A stretch of DNA of 47,678 bases from positions 1-47,678 of the forward strand of contig JAUWOE010000002.1 in assembly GCA_030612265.1 (NCBI GenBank). The letters are read 5' to 3'. Position 1 is the stretch's first letter, and each line of letters starts with the position of its first letter. This DNA comes from Promethearchaeum sp. (GTDB taxonomy: Archaea > Asgardarchaeota > Lokiarchaeia > Sigyniarchaeales > Promethearchaeaceae). Positions 7,890 through 17,186 of this stretch are shown here, piece after piece. Under the pieces are notes generated by a model that did no database searches, was not told where the DNA came from, and saw only the letters and a program-made list of their open reading frames with translations. A program made the translations under genes and the position numbers.

Positions 7890-8669
7890 TTAATTCTCCT
7901 CGTTATAGATATCGGCGACATTTTTTCCCCCAGGTTTTTCCATGATGATCTCACCATCAACTAAGCTTAAAATGCGATCAGCTACTTCCGCAATCCGTTG
8001 ATTGTGGGTAACCATTATAATGGAGTGTCCAGATTTCTTTATCTCAAGAAAAATTTTAATGATTTCAATAGTCGTTTCGGTATCCAATTCTCCCGTAGGC
8101 TCATCCGCAAGTAATATAAGTGGATCATTGACCAAAGAACGAGCAATAGTTACTCTTTGCTGTTCTCCCCCAGACATTTGGGTCGGATAATGTTCCATAC
8201 GTTGACCTAAACCAACCATATATAATAATTTTTCCACCCGTTCTTTACGAATCTTCAAATTTTTCTTCGCAATAAGCATCGGCAATTCGACATTTTCAAA
8301 AGCAGTGATTACAGGAAATAAATTATAAAACTGAAAAATCAATCCAATCTTATTTAACCGCATATTTTTCTGATCAATTGCTTTCACTTGAACGATATCA
8401 TACCCTTTTCCATCACCGTGAAGATTGTAGATAATTTGCCCAGAGTTAGGAAAATCTAGAGCACCCAAACAATTGATCAAAGTTGTTTTTCCAGATCCTG
8501 ATGGTCCTACAATTGCAATAAATTCTCCTTTTTTTATATGGAGATTAACATTTTTTAAAGCATCAACCTTGATTTCATTTGTTGTATAGGTCTTGCTTAG
8601 ATTTCGAACATCTAAAACAAGGTCATTTTCCATTTCGAATTGGATTTGTTTTTTGTTTTTTCGTTTCAT
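7890..8669 (-). CDS. ABC transporter ATPase (MacB/LolD type), proximal
   Basis: 259 residues; Walker A GPSGSGKT at 55-62, Q-loop FQFYNLFPV, signature MSGGEQQR, Walker B ILLADEPTGELD and H-loop VTHN are all present. A basic N-terminal stretch (MKRKNKKQ) precedes the nucleotide-binding domain. It lies 20 bases after the FtsX permease gene and directly abuts the second ATPase, so the three are almost certainly co-transcribed. Two different ATPases with one large permease suggest either an asymmetric ATPase heterodimer on a permease whose two halves are fused, or an ATPase that also serves another permease. The first is more natural, as the permease contains two FtsX units. Confidence 0.92.
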   Translation of the reverse strand: MKRKNKKQIQFEMENDLVLDVRNLSKTYTTNEIKVDALKNVNLHIKKGEFIAIVGPSGSGKTTLINCLGALDFPNSGQIIYNLHGDGKGYDIVQVKAIDQKNMRLNKIGLIFQFYNLFPVITAFENVELPMLIAKKNLKIRKERVEKLLYMVGLGQRMEHYPTQMSGGEQQRVTIARSLVNDPLILLADEPTGELDTETTIEIIKIFLEIKKSGHSIIMVTHNQRIAEVADRILSLVDGEIIMEKPGGKNVADIYNEEN

Positions 8670-8689
8670 TTTTTCTTACTCCTCCAATT

Positions 8690-11600
8690 TTATCGGGTCC
8701 TCACTTCATCTATAATATTCAGTTTTGCAGCCCATCGAGCAGGTAACATTGAACTTAAAATAGCAGCTAATACTGTAATCACAATTAATATAGATATTGT
8801 TGGCCAAGGAATAACATAAGTTATTGCAAGGAAGCCTCCTGAAGGCATTGCAAGAACACTTAGAGATCCTTGAATAAGACCAGCACCTATACCAATAATT
8901 ACACCAATCAAGGCGATAATTAGAGTCTCCCCAGAAATGGATCGAATTATACCTTGTTTACTTAAACCAATAGACCTTAACATACCGATTTCTCGTCTTC
9001 GTGACATTGTGGTTAAAAGACAATGTAGCGCAAGTCCAATTAAGGCAATTAAAATGGCAAGAAATAATATTCCATACATGATGAAAGTCATCAAATTGAT
9101 CATTGTACTAAAGGTGCTTGTTGCAAAATCACGAGTGAAACCAAAAATTACGATTGCATTATTATCTTGAAAGACTTTTTGGATTTCTTTTAATATTTCT
9201 TCTTGATTTGCACCTTCTTCCAACCAAATATACCAAGATATTACCATATTGCGTATTTGATATTGCATAGTTTTGATTTCAGCTATAGTCCAATTTTCTC
9301 CTGTTAAAGATAGCAGATCATTTTTAAGTTCTGATTTAATACCTTTTAAATCTACTATTGAATTAGAATTGATTAGAATTGATGTAACATTATCAGAATT
9401 TAAATCGGAACCTCTGTAATTAACGAATATTTGCTCAGCAGCAGTATTATAATTTAAATAGATACAATTTCCAGACGGTAGGACAAAAGATTCATACTCT
9501 GAAGACCAGAAATATTTTTCAGTATTATATAATTTACTGTTATCAATGATTCCGACAATTTCAAACGTAGGCCAAGTGGAATCATCATATGGACTATGTG
9601 GTGATGAGAAATCATGTGGAAAAATCTTAATTTTTGATCCAATTCCAAAATTGGTATCATTGATTAATTGAGCGTTAACATATTCTTGATCGACAACACA
9701 AATATTTTCTGTATTATTGAGTAATTCTTCTAAAGTGTTTCCTGAATATGACGAATTTTTCTCCAGAAGTATATTTGATCCATAGGAAATATCGGATTGA
9801 ATTTTACCATTTGTTGTTGTGTGAATTCCAATTACATCTGTTCCTAATGGAGAAGCAGGATTCAAATTTGTTATCATAGGGTAATCCATACGTGTTGTAT
9901 ATTCCCAACTTTCATAATTACTTAATAAAGAATCAACTTCAGAAATATTAAACCAACTTGATGAAATTTGGTCGAATTCTGCATTTCCAGTGTTAGTAGG
10001 TTTCCGTAAGATTAGATCCGTATCTTGACCAGGTAAGCTCTTTGTAGAGATTTCATTCGAAAATTCATCCCAAGACACGAACATTTGATATGTTGTTCCT
10101 ATTCCCCCTCCACTCATCATGGATGATAAACCAAAACCTTGTACCTTATTTACTACAGCAATAATATTCATATTAATTGCATAATAGTTAACTTTAGCAT
10201 CAGTAATATTACCTGCCTGTTGAGCCTCAAAATCGGGATATGTTATATCAAGAGTAAAATTAACCAAAATTGAATCACCTGCATGAACATTATAATCTTT
10301 GCTGAATTCTTCGGTTATAAGAATAGTGCCAGTTGTTTTCAGTTCTTCAACAATATCATTAGTAGATATATTAGATGGTGAAATTATTTTCGAATCTTCA
10401 ATTAGAGCCTTCAAATCATTTGGTTCTATTACATTTATACTTACGGTTTCATTATAATCTTCATCCAATAAATCATGGCCCACCCATTCATCATCACTCT
10501 TAATCAATGCATTTTGCATACTTGACATTAGTATATCATTAACAGAATCAAGGTTCATAATGTCGTCTTCAAGAGTACTAGGTGCAAATGCGAAAACTTG
10601 CATATCGGCTCCTATCATATCATCTATTGTAGTATCTACTCCAGCCCGCATGGAATCCATAATAACACTCATCCCAATTAAATAACTCGTTGTTAATGAA
10701 ATTAACAAGAAAGTAAGTATGGTTCTTTTTGGATGACGTAGGATATTTTTTTCAGTTAATAACCGAGTTTGTTTCAAAAATGGTTTAAATAATATAATTA
10801 ATCCTTTAATTAACGGGTTAATAAAGACAGTGCCAATAATAAGAAGACCAAAGAGTATCATGACAGGTCCAACCATAGCAGTTACTTGTTCTGAACCTCC
10901 CATTCCAGGAATACTACCACTTGTACCATTTATAGGACGTGCAAAATCGATATTTCCGAACGATTGAAATAATAAAAAGACACCCCCTACTATTAAAATA
11001 GCTCCGAAAAGAAATGGCAGGATTGATTTGAAATATTTTTTTTTAATCCGCCTGTTTTGTTCTTCAATGGGATTAAGACATTCAATTATGGGTTTTCGAG
11101 TCGCATTTATACTTGGAAAGATTGAAGCAACTAAACATGATATAAAACCTATAGAAAAAGTGTAAATGATTGTACTTGGGACGAGTACTATTGAAAAATC
11201 TATAATTCCGACTGACATTCCTTGTCCTGATGTTTGAGCAATATTAATCATGGTATTCATTGTAACCGAGAATATTGCTTTTGCTAGAAAATAGGAAAGC
11301 ACAGTTCCAATGGCCGCTCCAATCACACCCATTATAGTCCCTTGAATTAAAAAAATCTTGAAGGTTTCGCCTTTAGATGCCCCAATTGCTTGAAACATCC
11401 CCGTTTCATATTCTTGTTCTTCTCGTATTATATTGAAGATATTTACGATCAACACTGTGGATAAGATTAAAGCAACAAATCCAAAAATGGTGAACATAAT
11501 ATCCATAGTTTCCATTGTAGTTTCAATATCTTCAATGCTGCTTGATTTTAGATCAAATACTATCCATTCAGAATTGCTATTAATTTCCGCTAATGCACTC

Positions 11601-12454
11601 TCAATATCGGAAGATGATTGTTGGGCAATATACATATCTACCAAATCAATTACTCCTAGATTGAATAACCCAGTTCGATTTTTCGTTCCGTCAACTAATC
11701 TGTGAGCATTATCAATAGTTGTAAACACTACTGGATTTATTCCTCGAGATAAAGTTATTAATTTCCCAGTCTGAGGATTAACATCTTGACCTTCTCCAGA
11801 ATCTCGGATTACAGCAACAATAGTAAATTCTTCCCAGGTGCTAGTATCACTAATGTCATATTCTGTAATATTATCATTATATGGCAGTACATGGATAATT
11901 TCCCCTGGTTCTTTACCCAATTTGACTTGTAATGATTCAGTAATTACCATTACTTGATTATTCGTTTTAGTATCTTGATAAGTTAAAAGTTCTTCAATTG
12001 TCGTAGAACTTTCCATCTCTGGTATTACATCAAGAATATATGGAACTCCACCTATTTCTGGTTCTTCAGGATTATTTATGTCTATGCCATAAATTTGGCA
12101 ATTAGTACTATTTTCTACCTGATTTCCAGAATCGACTCCACTTATTGAAATATCAAATCCAGATATGCGAAAAGCAACTCTTCTGACATTATCAATATTT
12201 TGTAGAGTGTCATTTATATCCAACGGATCAAACCATCCATTGGGTTCTAAATCTGTATTATTTGTACGCAATAATATATCAGCAGTTCCTAATTGTGAAT
12301 CAATTGAGGATAACATTGTAGATTGAAAGGAATTTGCTACGATCATTACTCCACCAAAGAGAGTTACTCCAATAACCAAAGTGAAAGTAGTTAAAAAGTA
12401 ACGAGATTTCCTCCTTGACATATTACGAATTGAGATTTTTGATATTACTCCCAT
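8690..12454 (-). CDS. Large FtsX/MacB-type ABC permease (two-unit fusion)
   Basis: 1254 residues, much longer than single MacB (about 650) or LolC (about 400). An N-terminal membrane helix at about 20-42 is followed by an extracytoplasmic domain (about 43-310). FtsX-type helices lie at about 315-435, a pair near 470-550, and a new N-terminal-type helix after ILRHPKRT near 575-600. A second large extracytoplasmic domain (about 600-1120) and a final FtsX unit at 1125-1250 (RRREIGMLRSIGLSK) complete it. The layout is two permease halves in one chain, so one polypeptide could do the work of a dimer. The family moves lipids, lipoproteins, peptides or drugs; the substrate here is unknown. The gene sits between the PadR regulator (94 bases upstream) and two ATPases. 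Confidence 0.9.
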   Translation of the reverse strand: MGVISKISIRNMSRRKSRYFLTTFTLVIGVTLFGGVMIVANSFQSTMLSSIDSQLGTADILLRTNNTDLEPNGWFDPLDINDTLQNIDNVRRVAFRISGFDISISGVDSGNQVENSTNCQIYGIDINNPEEPEIGGVPYILDVIPEMESSTTIEELLTYQDTKTNNQVMVITESLQVKLGKEPGEIIHVLPYNDNITEYDISDTSTWEEFTIVAVIRDSGEGQDVNPQTGKLITLSRGINPVVFTTIDNAHRLVDGTKNRTGLFNLGVIDLVDMYIAQQSSSDIESALAEINSNSEWIVFDLKSSSIEDIETTMETMDIMFTIFGFVALILSTVLIVNIFNIIREEQEYETGMFQAIGASKGETFKIFLIQGTIMGVIGAAIGTVLSYFLAKAIFSVTMNTMINIAQTSGQGMSVGIIDFSIVLVPSTIIYTFSIGFISCLVASIFPSINATRKPIIECLNPIEEQNRRIKKKYFKSILPFLFGAILIVGGVFLLFQSFGNIDFARPINGTSGSIPGMGGSEQVTAMVGPVMILFGLLIIGTVFINPLIKGLIILFKPFLKQTRLLTEKNILRHPKRTILTFLLISLTTSYLIGMSVIMDSMRAGVDTTIDDMIGADMQVFAFAPSTLEDDIMNLDSVNDILMSSMQNALIKSDDEWVGHDLLDEDYNETVSINVIEPNDLKALIEDSKIISPSNISTNDIVEELKTTGTILITEEFSKDYNVHAGDSILVNFTLDITYPDFEAQQAGNITDAKVNYYAINMNIIAVVNKVQGFGLSSMMSGGGIGTTYQMFVSWDEFSNEISTKSLPGQDTDLILRKPTNTGNAEFDQISSSWFNISEVDSLLSNYESWEYTTRMDYPMITNLNPASPLGTDVIGIHTTTNGKIQSDISYGSNILLEKNSSYSGNTLEELLNNTENICVVDQEYVNAQLINDTNFGIGSKIKIFPHDFSSPHSPYDDSTWPTFEIVGIIDNSKLYNTEKYFWSSEYESFVLPSGNCIYLNYNTAAEQIFVNYRGSDLNSDNVTSILINSNSIVDLKGIKSELKNDLLSLTGENWTIAEIKTMQYQIRNMVISWYIWLEEGANQEEILKEIQKVFQDNNAIVIFGFTRDFATSTFSTMINLMTFIMYGILFLAILIALIGLALHCLLTTMSRRREIGMLRSIGLSKQGIIRSISGETLIIALIGVIIGIGAGLIQGSLSVLAMPSGGFLAITYVIPWPTISILIVITVLAAILSSMLPARWAAKLNIIDEVRTR

Positions 12455-12547
12455 TTTTTTTTGCTCTGCTTAATTTTTTAGTAGGAAATTTACAAGGAAA
12501 GAATCATAATAGAGATCTTAGATTCAGAAGTCATAAAACATCAGTCA

Positions 12548-13117
12548 TTAATCATTAATCATATTTGATTTTTCAAGAATATCAATTTTTTGATCTAATT
12601 GTTTAACCATATTTTGAAATATATCAATATGCTTTAAAATACTACTCTTTATTCCTTTCCAAATAAGAATTTTTTCTGATGGTTTTTTTTTTTCTAGAAA
12701 ACTGAAATCAGGGGTAAGGGGTGAAAAACTTTTTGCTAATTCAAACAAACTGATTATATCGGGTCCATCTTCTGGCTGAATCAGATTCAATAATGAAAAT
12801 ATTGAACTGAATATTCTATTTTGTCTTTCAATAATGATATTATGAATTTCTATCCCTTCTTCGGTTAGGTGATACACCTTTTTTTTTCTGTCGCCAACCG
12901 ATTCTTCTTTATAAGTAATTAATTTTTTCTCGTTTAATTGTCTTAAAACAGTGTATAAGGTTGAATCTTGAAGGTCCCAAAATCCGAGGGAAGTATCTTG
13001 AATTTCTCTTTTTATTTGATATCCATGACATGGTCCTCGTTTTAAAATTGAGAGAATAATAGTGCGGATGAATCCCTTTTTCATTGCATTTTCATATTTA
13101 TCCGCGATATCTTCCAT
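12548..13117 (-). CDS. PadR-family transcriptional regulator of the ABC exporter
   Basis: 189 residues. Residues about 14-95 match the PadR winged helix: IRTIILSILKRGPCHGYQI, DLQDSTLYTVLRQL, then the wing with RKKKVYHLTEEG. The C-terminal half is helical, ending in a probable dimerisation coiled coil (MVKQLDQKIDILEKS). PadR proteins repress exporter or detoxification genes and release DNA on binding a ligand. As the first gene of the minus-strand operon it probably represses itself and the transporter, much as LadR/LmrR-type regulators do. An operator-like inverted repeat lies 65-90 bases upstream. Confidence 0.88.
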   Translation of the reverse strand: MEDIADKYENAMKKGFIRTIILSILKRGPCHGYQIKREIQDTSLGFWDLQDSTLYTVLRQLNEKKLITYKEESVGDRKKKVYHLTEEGIEIHNIIIERQNRIFSSIFSLLNLIQPEDGPDIISLFELAKSFSPLTPDFSFLEKKKPSEKILIWKGIKSSILKHIDIFQNMVKQLDQKIDILEKSNMIND

Positions 13118-13166
13118 GTTAAAATCAAGTTATTCAAGTTTAAATTATGAACATTACTTCAAATTC

Positions 13167-13204
13167 GATGTATCAAAAGTGATATATCATAATTGAGATA
13201 TATA
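13167..13204 (-). promoter_or_regulatory. Candidate PadR operator
   Basis: Within 13167-13204, between padR and the element copy at 13261, lie GATGTATC, the self-complementary GATATATC (13181-13188) and GATATATA (13197-13204). The latter two make an inverted repeat, TATATC and GATATA around 8 bases. In this AT-rich sequence such palindromes can arise by chance, so the call rests mainly on position. Confidence 0.35.
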
Positions 13205-13260
13205 GATTACTATAATATAAATATATTACGTTTGTGCAATATCAAAATTATTATATACAA

Positions 13261-13377
13261 TATCATCCCTTGGATTCTTTGAGTTCCTTATGCGTTTCCT
13301 CGTATAGTAAATTCGGTAATTTCTTCAACTTCATCGACCAAAAAATTGAATTGTTCGAGAAGATTTTTATTTAAGTT
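13261..13377 (-). repeat. Dispersed element, copy D (nearly full length)
   Basis: Minus-strand frame shows EQFNFLVDEVEEITEFTIRGN, then an in-frame TAA where copy C reads on, then a shortened end. Its first bases (ACTTAAAT) contain the TAA stop of the hydrolase gene at 13371-13373, so the element begins within the last two codons of that gene. This is the same relation to a minus-strand gene as seen for copy C. Confidence 0.65.
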
Positions 13378-14252
13378 GCTTGTAATTCCTTTAAAATATA
13401 TGAAATTGTTTGGGTATCTTCAAATGCATCATGTCCCTTTCCATGAATTATTTTTAATTTGGTTTCCGGTATGAGATCACACATTTCTTTCAAATATTCA
13501 ATTGGAAAGTAGTAATCTTGATCACCACACACAATAGTGACTGGGACTTTAATATTACCCAAGTTTTTCTTAACATCATGGTTTAATTCTGCTTGGACTT
13601 CAATTAACACATCTTGAGCAAATGAATTGCTTAGGTGTTTTCTTCTAAAAATTCCCATTAAGCGCATAATTGGTTTAAAAAGCATCCTTTTAATTCCTTT
13701 TGGAAATATGGCTTCACTTATCAAGGCATAAGCAGCTCCATTTTTTCCGATACTCAATAATTCTGCAAACTTTTGATCTAGCAATCGCCCTTTTTCAGAT
13801 ATTTTATGGGCTGAGGATAGTATTATAAATTTTTCTGCCAGATTGGGATAAAGAGCACAAAAATGTTGCATTATCATTCCACCAAATGACAATCCGATGA
13901 CTCCATGTACTTTTCCTGCAAATTCGGTGCTAATAATACTAGCATAATCTCCCGCCATCTGTTCAGTCGTATATTCTTGGGGTAACCCTGATTTTCGACT
14001 TATAAAATACAATTTATAATTTTTAATTATCGGAGCAAAGGATTTTATATAGATTTTTAACTCCACTCCTTTTGGTAAATCGTTTCCAGGTCCTCCGAGG
14101 AAAAGCAATACCACTTGTTCACTTTCCCCGATTGAGATATAATCTAATCCCGTAGAAAATTGGCCATATTCAATCTTATTTTTTGACATATGAGTTACAC
14201 TATAGAATAATTTTGATCCAATATAGTTAACCATGGATTTAATATGGATCAA
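13371..14252 (-). CDS. Alpha/beta-hydrolase fold protein
   Basis: Up to 293 residues. The nucleophile elbow GLSFGG holds the probable catalytic Ser, an oxyanion-hole LGGPGND segment lies upstream, the Asp is in CGDQDYYFP, and the His is in GKGHDAF near the C-terminus. The fold is secure; the substrate (ester, amide or lactone) is not. Three in-frame starts exist: residue 1 (14252), residue 7 and residue 22. MSKNKIEYG at 14189 aligns best with where the conserved domain begins and has an AT-rich, TATA-like stretch about 35 bases upstream, so the protein may be 272 residues. The gene follows no obvious partner; its stop codon lies in a dispersed repeat. Confidence 0.8.
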   Translation of the reverse strand: MIHIKSMVNYIGSKLFYSVTHMSKNKIEYGQFSTGLDYISIGESEQVVLLFLGGPGNDLPKGVELKIYIKSFAPIIKNYKLYFISRKSGLPQEYTTEQMAGDYASIISTEFAGKVHGVIGLSFGGMIMQHFCALYPNLAEKFIILSSAHKISEKGRLLDQKFAELLSIGKNGAAYALISEAIFPKGIKRMLFKPIMRLMGIFRRKHLSNSFAQDVLIEVQAELNHDVKKNLGNIKVPVTIVCGDQDYYFPIEYLKEMCDLIPETKLKIIHGKGHDAFEDTQTISYILKELQAT

Positions 14253-14388
14253 ACTTGATCATGGTGCCTTCCTTTTTATTTCCTTGTTTTCCTTCCAATC
14301 ATTATCAGCTTCAATCTCGAGACATCTTTGCGTTCAAGAGTCCAGACATATTTAAAATATCTTCATTGATGCATAATAAAAGATTTTA

Positions 14389-14784
14389 TCATAAATCTTT
14401 TTTAATTTGTAATAAAACATATTTCTTAATCTTTTCTACAGTTTTAATTGCTTCTGCAGAATAATCCGAGTCAATTTCATTGAATTCAGGATATCTCGAT
14501 TCTACAGCAAATGGACTTAATTCTCCACAACTTTTTTTGAATTTCATTATATCATTATCACTAGTTGATAATAAATCAATTAATCTCTCTAAATTATGGA
14601 TTTTGGGAAAATCTATTAAAAGAAAAGTTAAATAGGCTTTAAGATATTTCTCACAAGCCTGCTGTGCATGAAAACAAACAATTGTATTTAAGGAATGAAA
14701 TTCTACTAATTTTTGAGCAGCTTGAAGATCGAGGGCTGCTTTTTTAAGCCAAGAATTAATTAAATCATTAATACTTTTTTTCAT
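14389..14784 (-). CDS. HEPN-domain protein of an MNT/HEPN toxin-antitoxin pair
   Basis: 131 residues from the ATG at 14784, which overlaps the nucleotidyltransferase gene by 17 bases; a longer frame to 14847 would overlap much more and begins outside the conserved domain. Motifs are the HEPN core WLKKAALDLQAAQKLVE, CFHAQQACEKYLKAYL, then H-NLERLIDLL and SPFAVESRYP. In HepT/MntA systems this protein is the RNase toxin, silenced when its partner adds AMP groups to it. The usual R-x4-6-H is not obvious; ESRYP may be its counterpart, so whether this one is an active RNase is open. Confidence 0.85.
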   Translation of the reverse strand: MKKSINDLINSWLKKAALDLQAAQKLVEFHSLNTIVCFHAQQACEKYLKAYLTFLLIDFPKIHNLERLIDLLSTSDNDIMKFKKSCGELSPFAVESRYPEFNEIDSDYSAEAIKTVEKIKKYVLLQIKKDL

Positions 14785-15157
14785 AAATAATCTTTCCTTT
14801 GGAGATAATAGAAGTAATAAATGCTTGTGGTACGTCACTCCATTCATCGATTTCCTTTTCTGTGTATACGATAATATCCATTGGGAAAATTATATTAGAT
14901 AATTCAAAATTAATCGGGATAGATCTTTTATACCTTGGTAATTTACTATCTTTTAATATAACTAGTATGTCAATATCGCTTTCTTCTGTAAAATTCTTTC
15001 CAACATAAGAACCAAAAAGAATTATTTTTTCCGGATTACAGATCTTTTTAATACGAGAAATGATATCTTGCATAATATCCGGTGTTATTTCTTTTGGTTT
15101 AATCAGAGCCATTTTCTTAGTACAATAAACAGAATTTGGAAAAATAAACTTTTGCAT
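14768..15157 (-). CDS. MNT-type nucleotidyltransferase (antitoxin)
   Basis: 129 residues, minimal nucleotidyltransferase fold. The signature runs KIILFGSYVGKNFTEESDID, giving the GS-x-D-x-D metal and nucleotide site, and a third acidic residue lies in MDIIVY. In MntA/HepT pairs this enzyme AMPylates the HEPN toxin near its active site. Starts: ATG 15157 or ATG 15112 (MALIKPKE); the latter gives a length nearer to the family's. It is the first gene of a two-gene operon with overlapping frames, so toxin production is translationally coupled to the antitoxin. Confidence 0.85.
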   Translation of the reverse strand: MQKFIFPNSVYCTKKMALIKPKEITPDIMQDIISRIKKICNPEKIILFGSYVGKNFTEESDIDILVILKDSKLPRYKRSIPINFELSNIIFPMDIIVYTEKEIDEWSDVPQAFITSIISKGKIIYEKKY

Positions 15158-15285
15158 AATTTCACGATTTTAGGAAGTAAAGTTCTTTGTGTCTTGATGA
15201 AGTGAACTATATTTTCTGGGATGTCTATATATTTGATATCATACTAAAGTTTTCCGAGATTTCTAAGGACTCTATACGATCCTGA

Positions 15286-15405
15286 CTAATGGGTATCCAG
15301 GGTGGTTTCCTCATCCACCAGATCCACTTCATATTCTGCTAGATAGCGTATTTTAAGCCAATTGAATTGAAATTCCTCTTCAAAGACGAACCAAGTTTCC
15401 CGAAT
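15286..15405 (-). pseudogene. Remnant of an unknown gene
   Basis: A 39-codon minus-strand stretch is protein-like (FVFEEEFQFNWLKIRYLAEY, then EVDLVDEETTLDTH and TAG), is preceded directly by an in-frame TAG, and has no good start. It looks like the C-terminal end of a lost gene between the toxin-antitoxin pair and the HTH-CBS gene. The remainder of the 264-base gap shows nothing. Confidence 0.35.
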
Positions 15406-15421
15406 CTAAAAATAGGTGCTT

Positions 15422-15985
15422 TTACATTTTAGTAATTAAATCGGAACGGGTAATAATTCCAGAAATCTTTCCCAAGCAAACAGTTAAAACTGCAGGAAAT
15501 ACTTGAAGTATCTGATAAACGGATGATAAATGACTGTTTTCGTCTATAGTTGGCAGCGCTTCTTCCATTATTTCACGGATTGGTCTTTTAAAAAATGATT
15601 CTCGATTTTCCATTAAAAAAAATCTTAAGAGTAATCTTGATGTAACACAACCGATACAAGCACCACCTTCAACGACGGGTATTTGATCATATTGTTCGCC
15701 CATTTTTTTGATAGCATTTTCAATAATATCCACGGGTTTTAAAGTTACAATCGGGAACGTGGCAAATTTTTTGGCAGAGTTTTCACTGTTTTTTATTTGT
15801 TTGTTGATTGATTGCGATAAGATTTTAAATATGGATTGGGCGGTTTCAAATGACGGCTTTTTTTTACCGGATTCAATTTTTGCAATCATAGATTGGCTAA
15901 TACCCGTATTTTCCGCCAATTTTTTCTGTGTCCAATTTAGTTTTTTCCGAAATTTCGCAATATTTGCTAGGTCTGGAAGTTCCAT
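15422..15985 (-). CDS. XRE-type HTH protein with paired CBS domains
   Basis: 187 residues. Residues about 10-60 are a Cro/CI-type helix-turn-helix (RKKLNWTQKKLAENTGISQS then KIESGKKKPSFETA). Residues 75-187 form a CBS pair: QIPVVEGGACIGCVTSRLLL and a second ending SGIITRSDLITK. This HTH-CBS fusion is common in Archaea and is expected to bind DNA in response to an adenine nucleotide or SAM. It lies divergently from the LRR gene at 16135 across a 149-base gap, which includes a direct repeat of AATCTAAAAATAAG at about 16096-16121 close to the LRR start; it could control that gene, though this is only positional. Confidence 0.85.
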   Translation of the reverse strand: MELPDLANIAKFRKKLNWTQKKLAENTGISQSMIAKIESGKKKPSFETAQSIFKILSQSINKQIKNSENSAKKFATFPIVTLKPVDIIENAIKKMGEQYDQIPVVEGGACIGCVTSRLLLRFFLMENRESFFKRPIREIMEEALPTIDENSHLSSVYQILQVFPAVLTVCLGKISGIITRSDLITKM

Positions 15986-16134
15986 AATATCATTAAAACC
16001 GCATTCAATTTATAATATTCCCTTAGGTCATAATTTATCACGTTTAATATTAATAAAAGGAATAATTGATTTTATTGGACAAAATCCAAAATCAAATCTA
16101 AAAATAAGAATCTAAAAATAAGAAGTGGTTAAAA

Positions 16135-17052
16135 ATGATAACAGAATTAGAACATGCAGTATTGAATGAATTTGGCATTAAAATCCATCGAATTAAATGG
16201 TGGGCGGTAAATAAATTTCAAACGGGATATATCGAAGAAAATGGCCATGTTATAAGGCTTAGGGTGTTAATCAATTCCTTTAGTGAAAAATCGCGCAAGA
16301 TGAGTTATGTTTCCCATTGTAGGAATAGAGCGAATTTGAATTGTATTGTAATGTCTTTTGAAAATCTCCCGGAAGCGCAACAACTTAAAATACATAATAA
16401 TGAGTTAAAGAAATTATCCGATTCTATCGGGAATTTGACCGAGCTTCGCGAGTTAGATCTATCTTATAATAATTTGACGGCATTACCTGAATCTTTTGGA
16501 AATTTAAAAAAACTGGAAAAATTAGATCTCAAGTGGAATCACCTTGGTTCATTGCCGAAATCCTTTGGAAACCTCAAAAAGCTTAAAAAACTCGATTTAA
16601 GCTTAAATCACATCCCATTCATACCAGAATCCTTTGGAAACCTTATAAATCTTGAAGATCTTAATTTGGAAGAAAATCCCATAACATCCTTTCCAGATTC
16701 TTTTAGAAGGCTTAAAAGGCTTAAGCAAATCTATTTAGGCTGGAATCCTCTTCGAACATTATCAAATTTACCAATAACTTGTTATTCATCAGCATTTTTT
16801 GGGTATGGGACTTTGAAATTATCAAATACAGGTATGAGACTAATAAAGCAAAAAGATCACAGAGCAATATTTGACTTTTATAGAAAAACACCATTAACAC
16901 TGGCAGAGCAATACATTAAAGACCCTGATTCACTAACATTAAGCGAAAAGAAACGATTAGTATATGAAAGCGGGATAAAAGAGCGTCAAATGCTCGAAAG
17001 GAATATGAAGCCTAGTGATCCGATTTTAAGACAGATCAATAAACGTTTATAG
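16135..17052 (+). CDS. Leucine-rich repeat protein
   Basis: 305 residues. Residues about 82-205 hold five to six 23-residue LRRs of the bacterial/plant-like type with the core LREL-DLSYNNLTALPESFGNL, ending near LGWNPLRTL. The N-terminal 80 residues form an uncharacterised alpha/beta region (WWAVNKFQTGYIEENGHVIRLRV), and the C-terminal 90 are helical (LTLSEKKRLVYESGIKERQM). There is no signal peptide or membrane segment, so it is probably a cytoplasmic protein-binding scaffold. The repeats are similar at DNA level (TCCTTTGGAAACCT recurs), so the number can change by recombination. A second, unrelated-looking LRR protein is at 32434. Confidence 0.85.
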   Translation: MITELEHAVLNEFGIKIHRIKWWAVNKFQTGYIEENGHVIRLRVLINSFSEKSRKMSYVSHCRNRANLNCIVMSFENLPEAQQLKIHNNELKKLSDSIGNLTELRELDLSYNNLTALPESFGNLKKLEKLDLKWNHLGSLPKSFGNLKKLKKLDLSLNHIPFIPESFGNLINLEDLNLEENPITSFPDSFRRLKRLKQIYLGWNPLRTLSNLPITCYSSAFFGYGTLKLSNTGMRLIKQKDHRAIFDFYRKTPLTLAEQYIKDPDSLTLSEKKRLVYESGIKERQMLERNMKPSDPILRQINKRL

Positions 17053-17186
17053 GATCTTAAAAAGATTAAAAAAGGCAAGATTTAGCCCATTTTCTAAAAA
17101 TTCACTATTTCCATTAGTTAATTAAATTCAAGGGGTCTACTCTTTTATGATCTATATCTACACAGATTATGTATACATCTTTCTAA

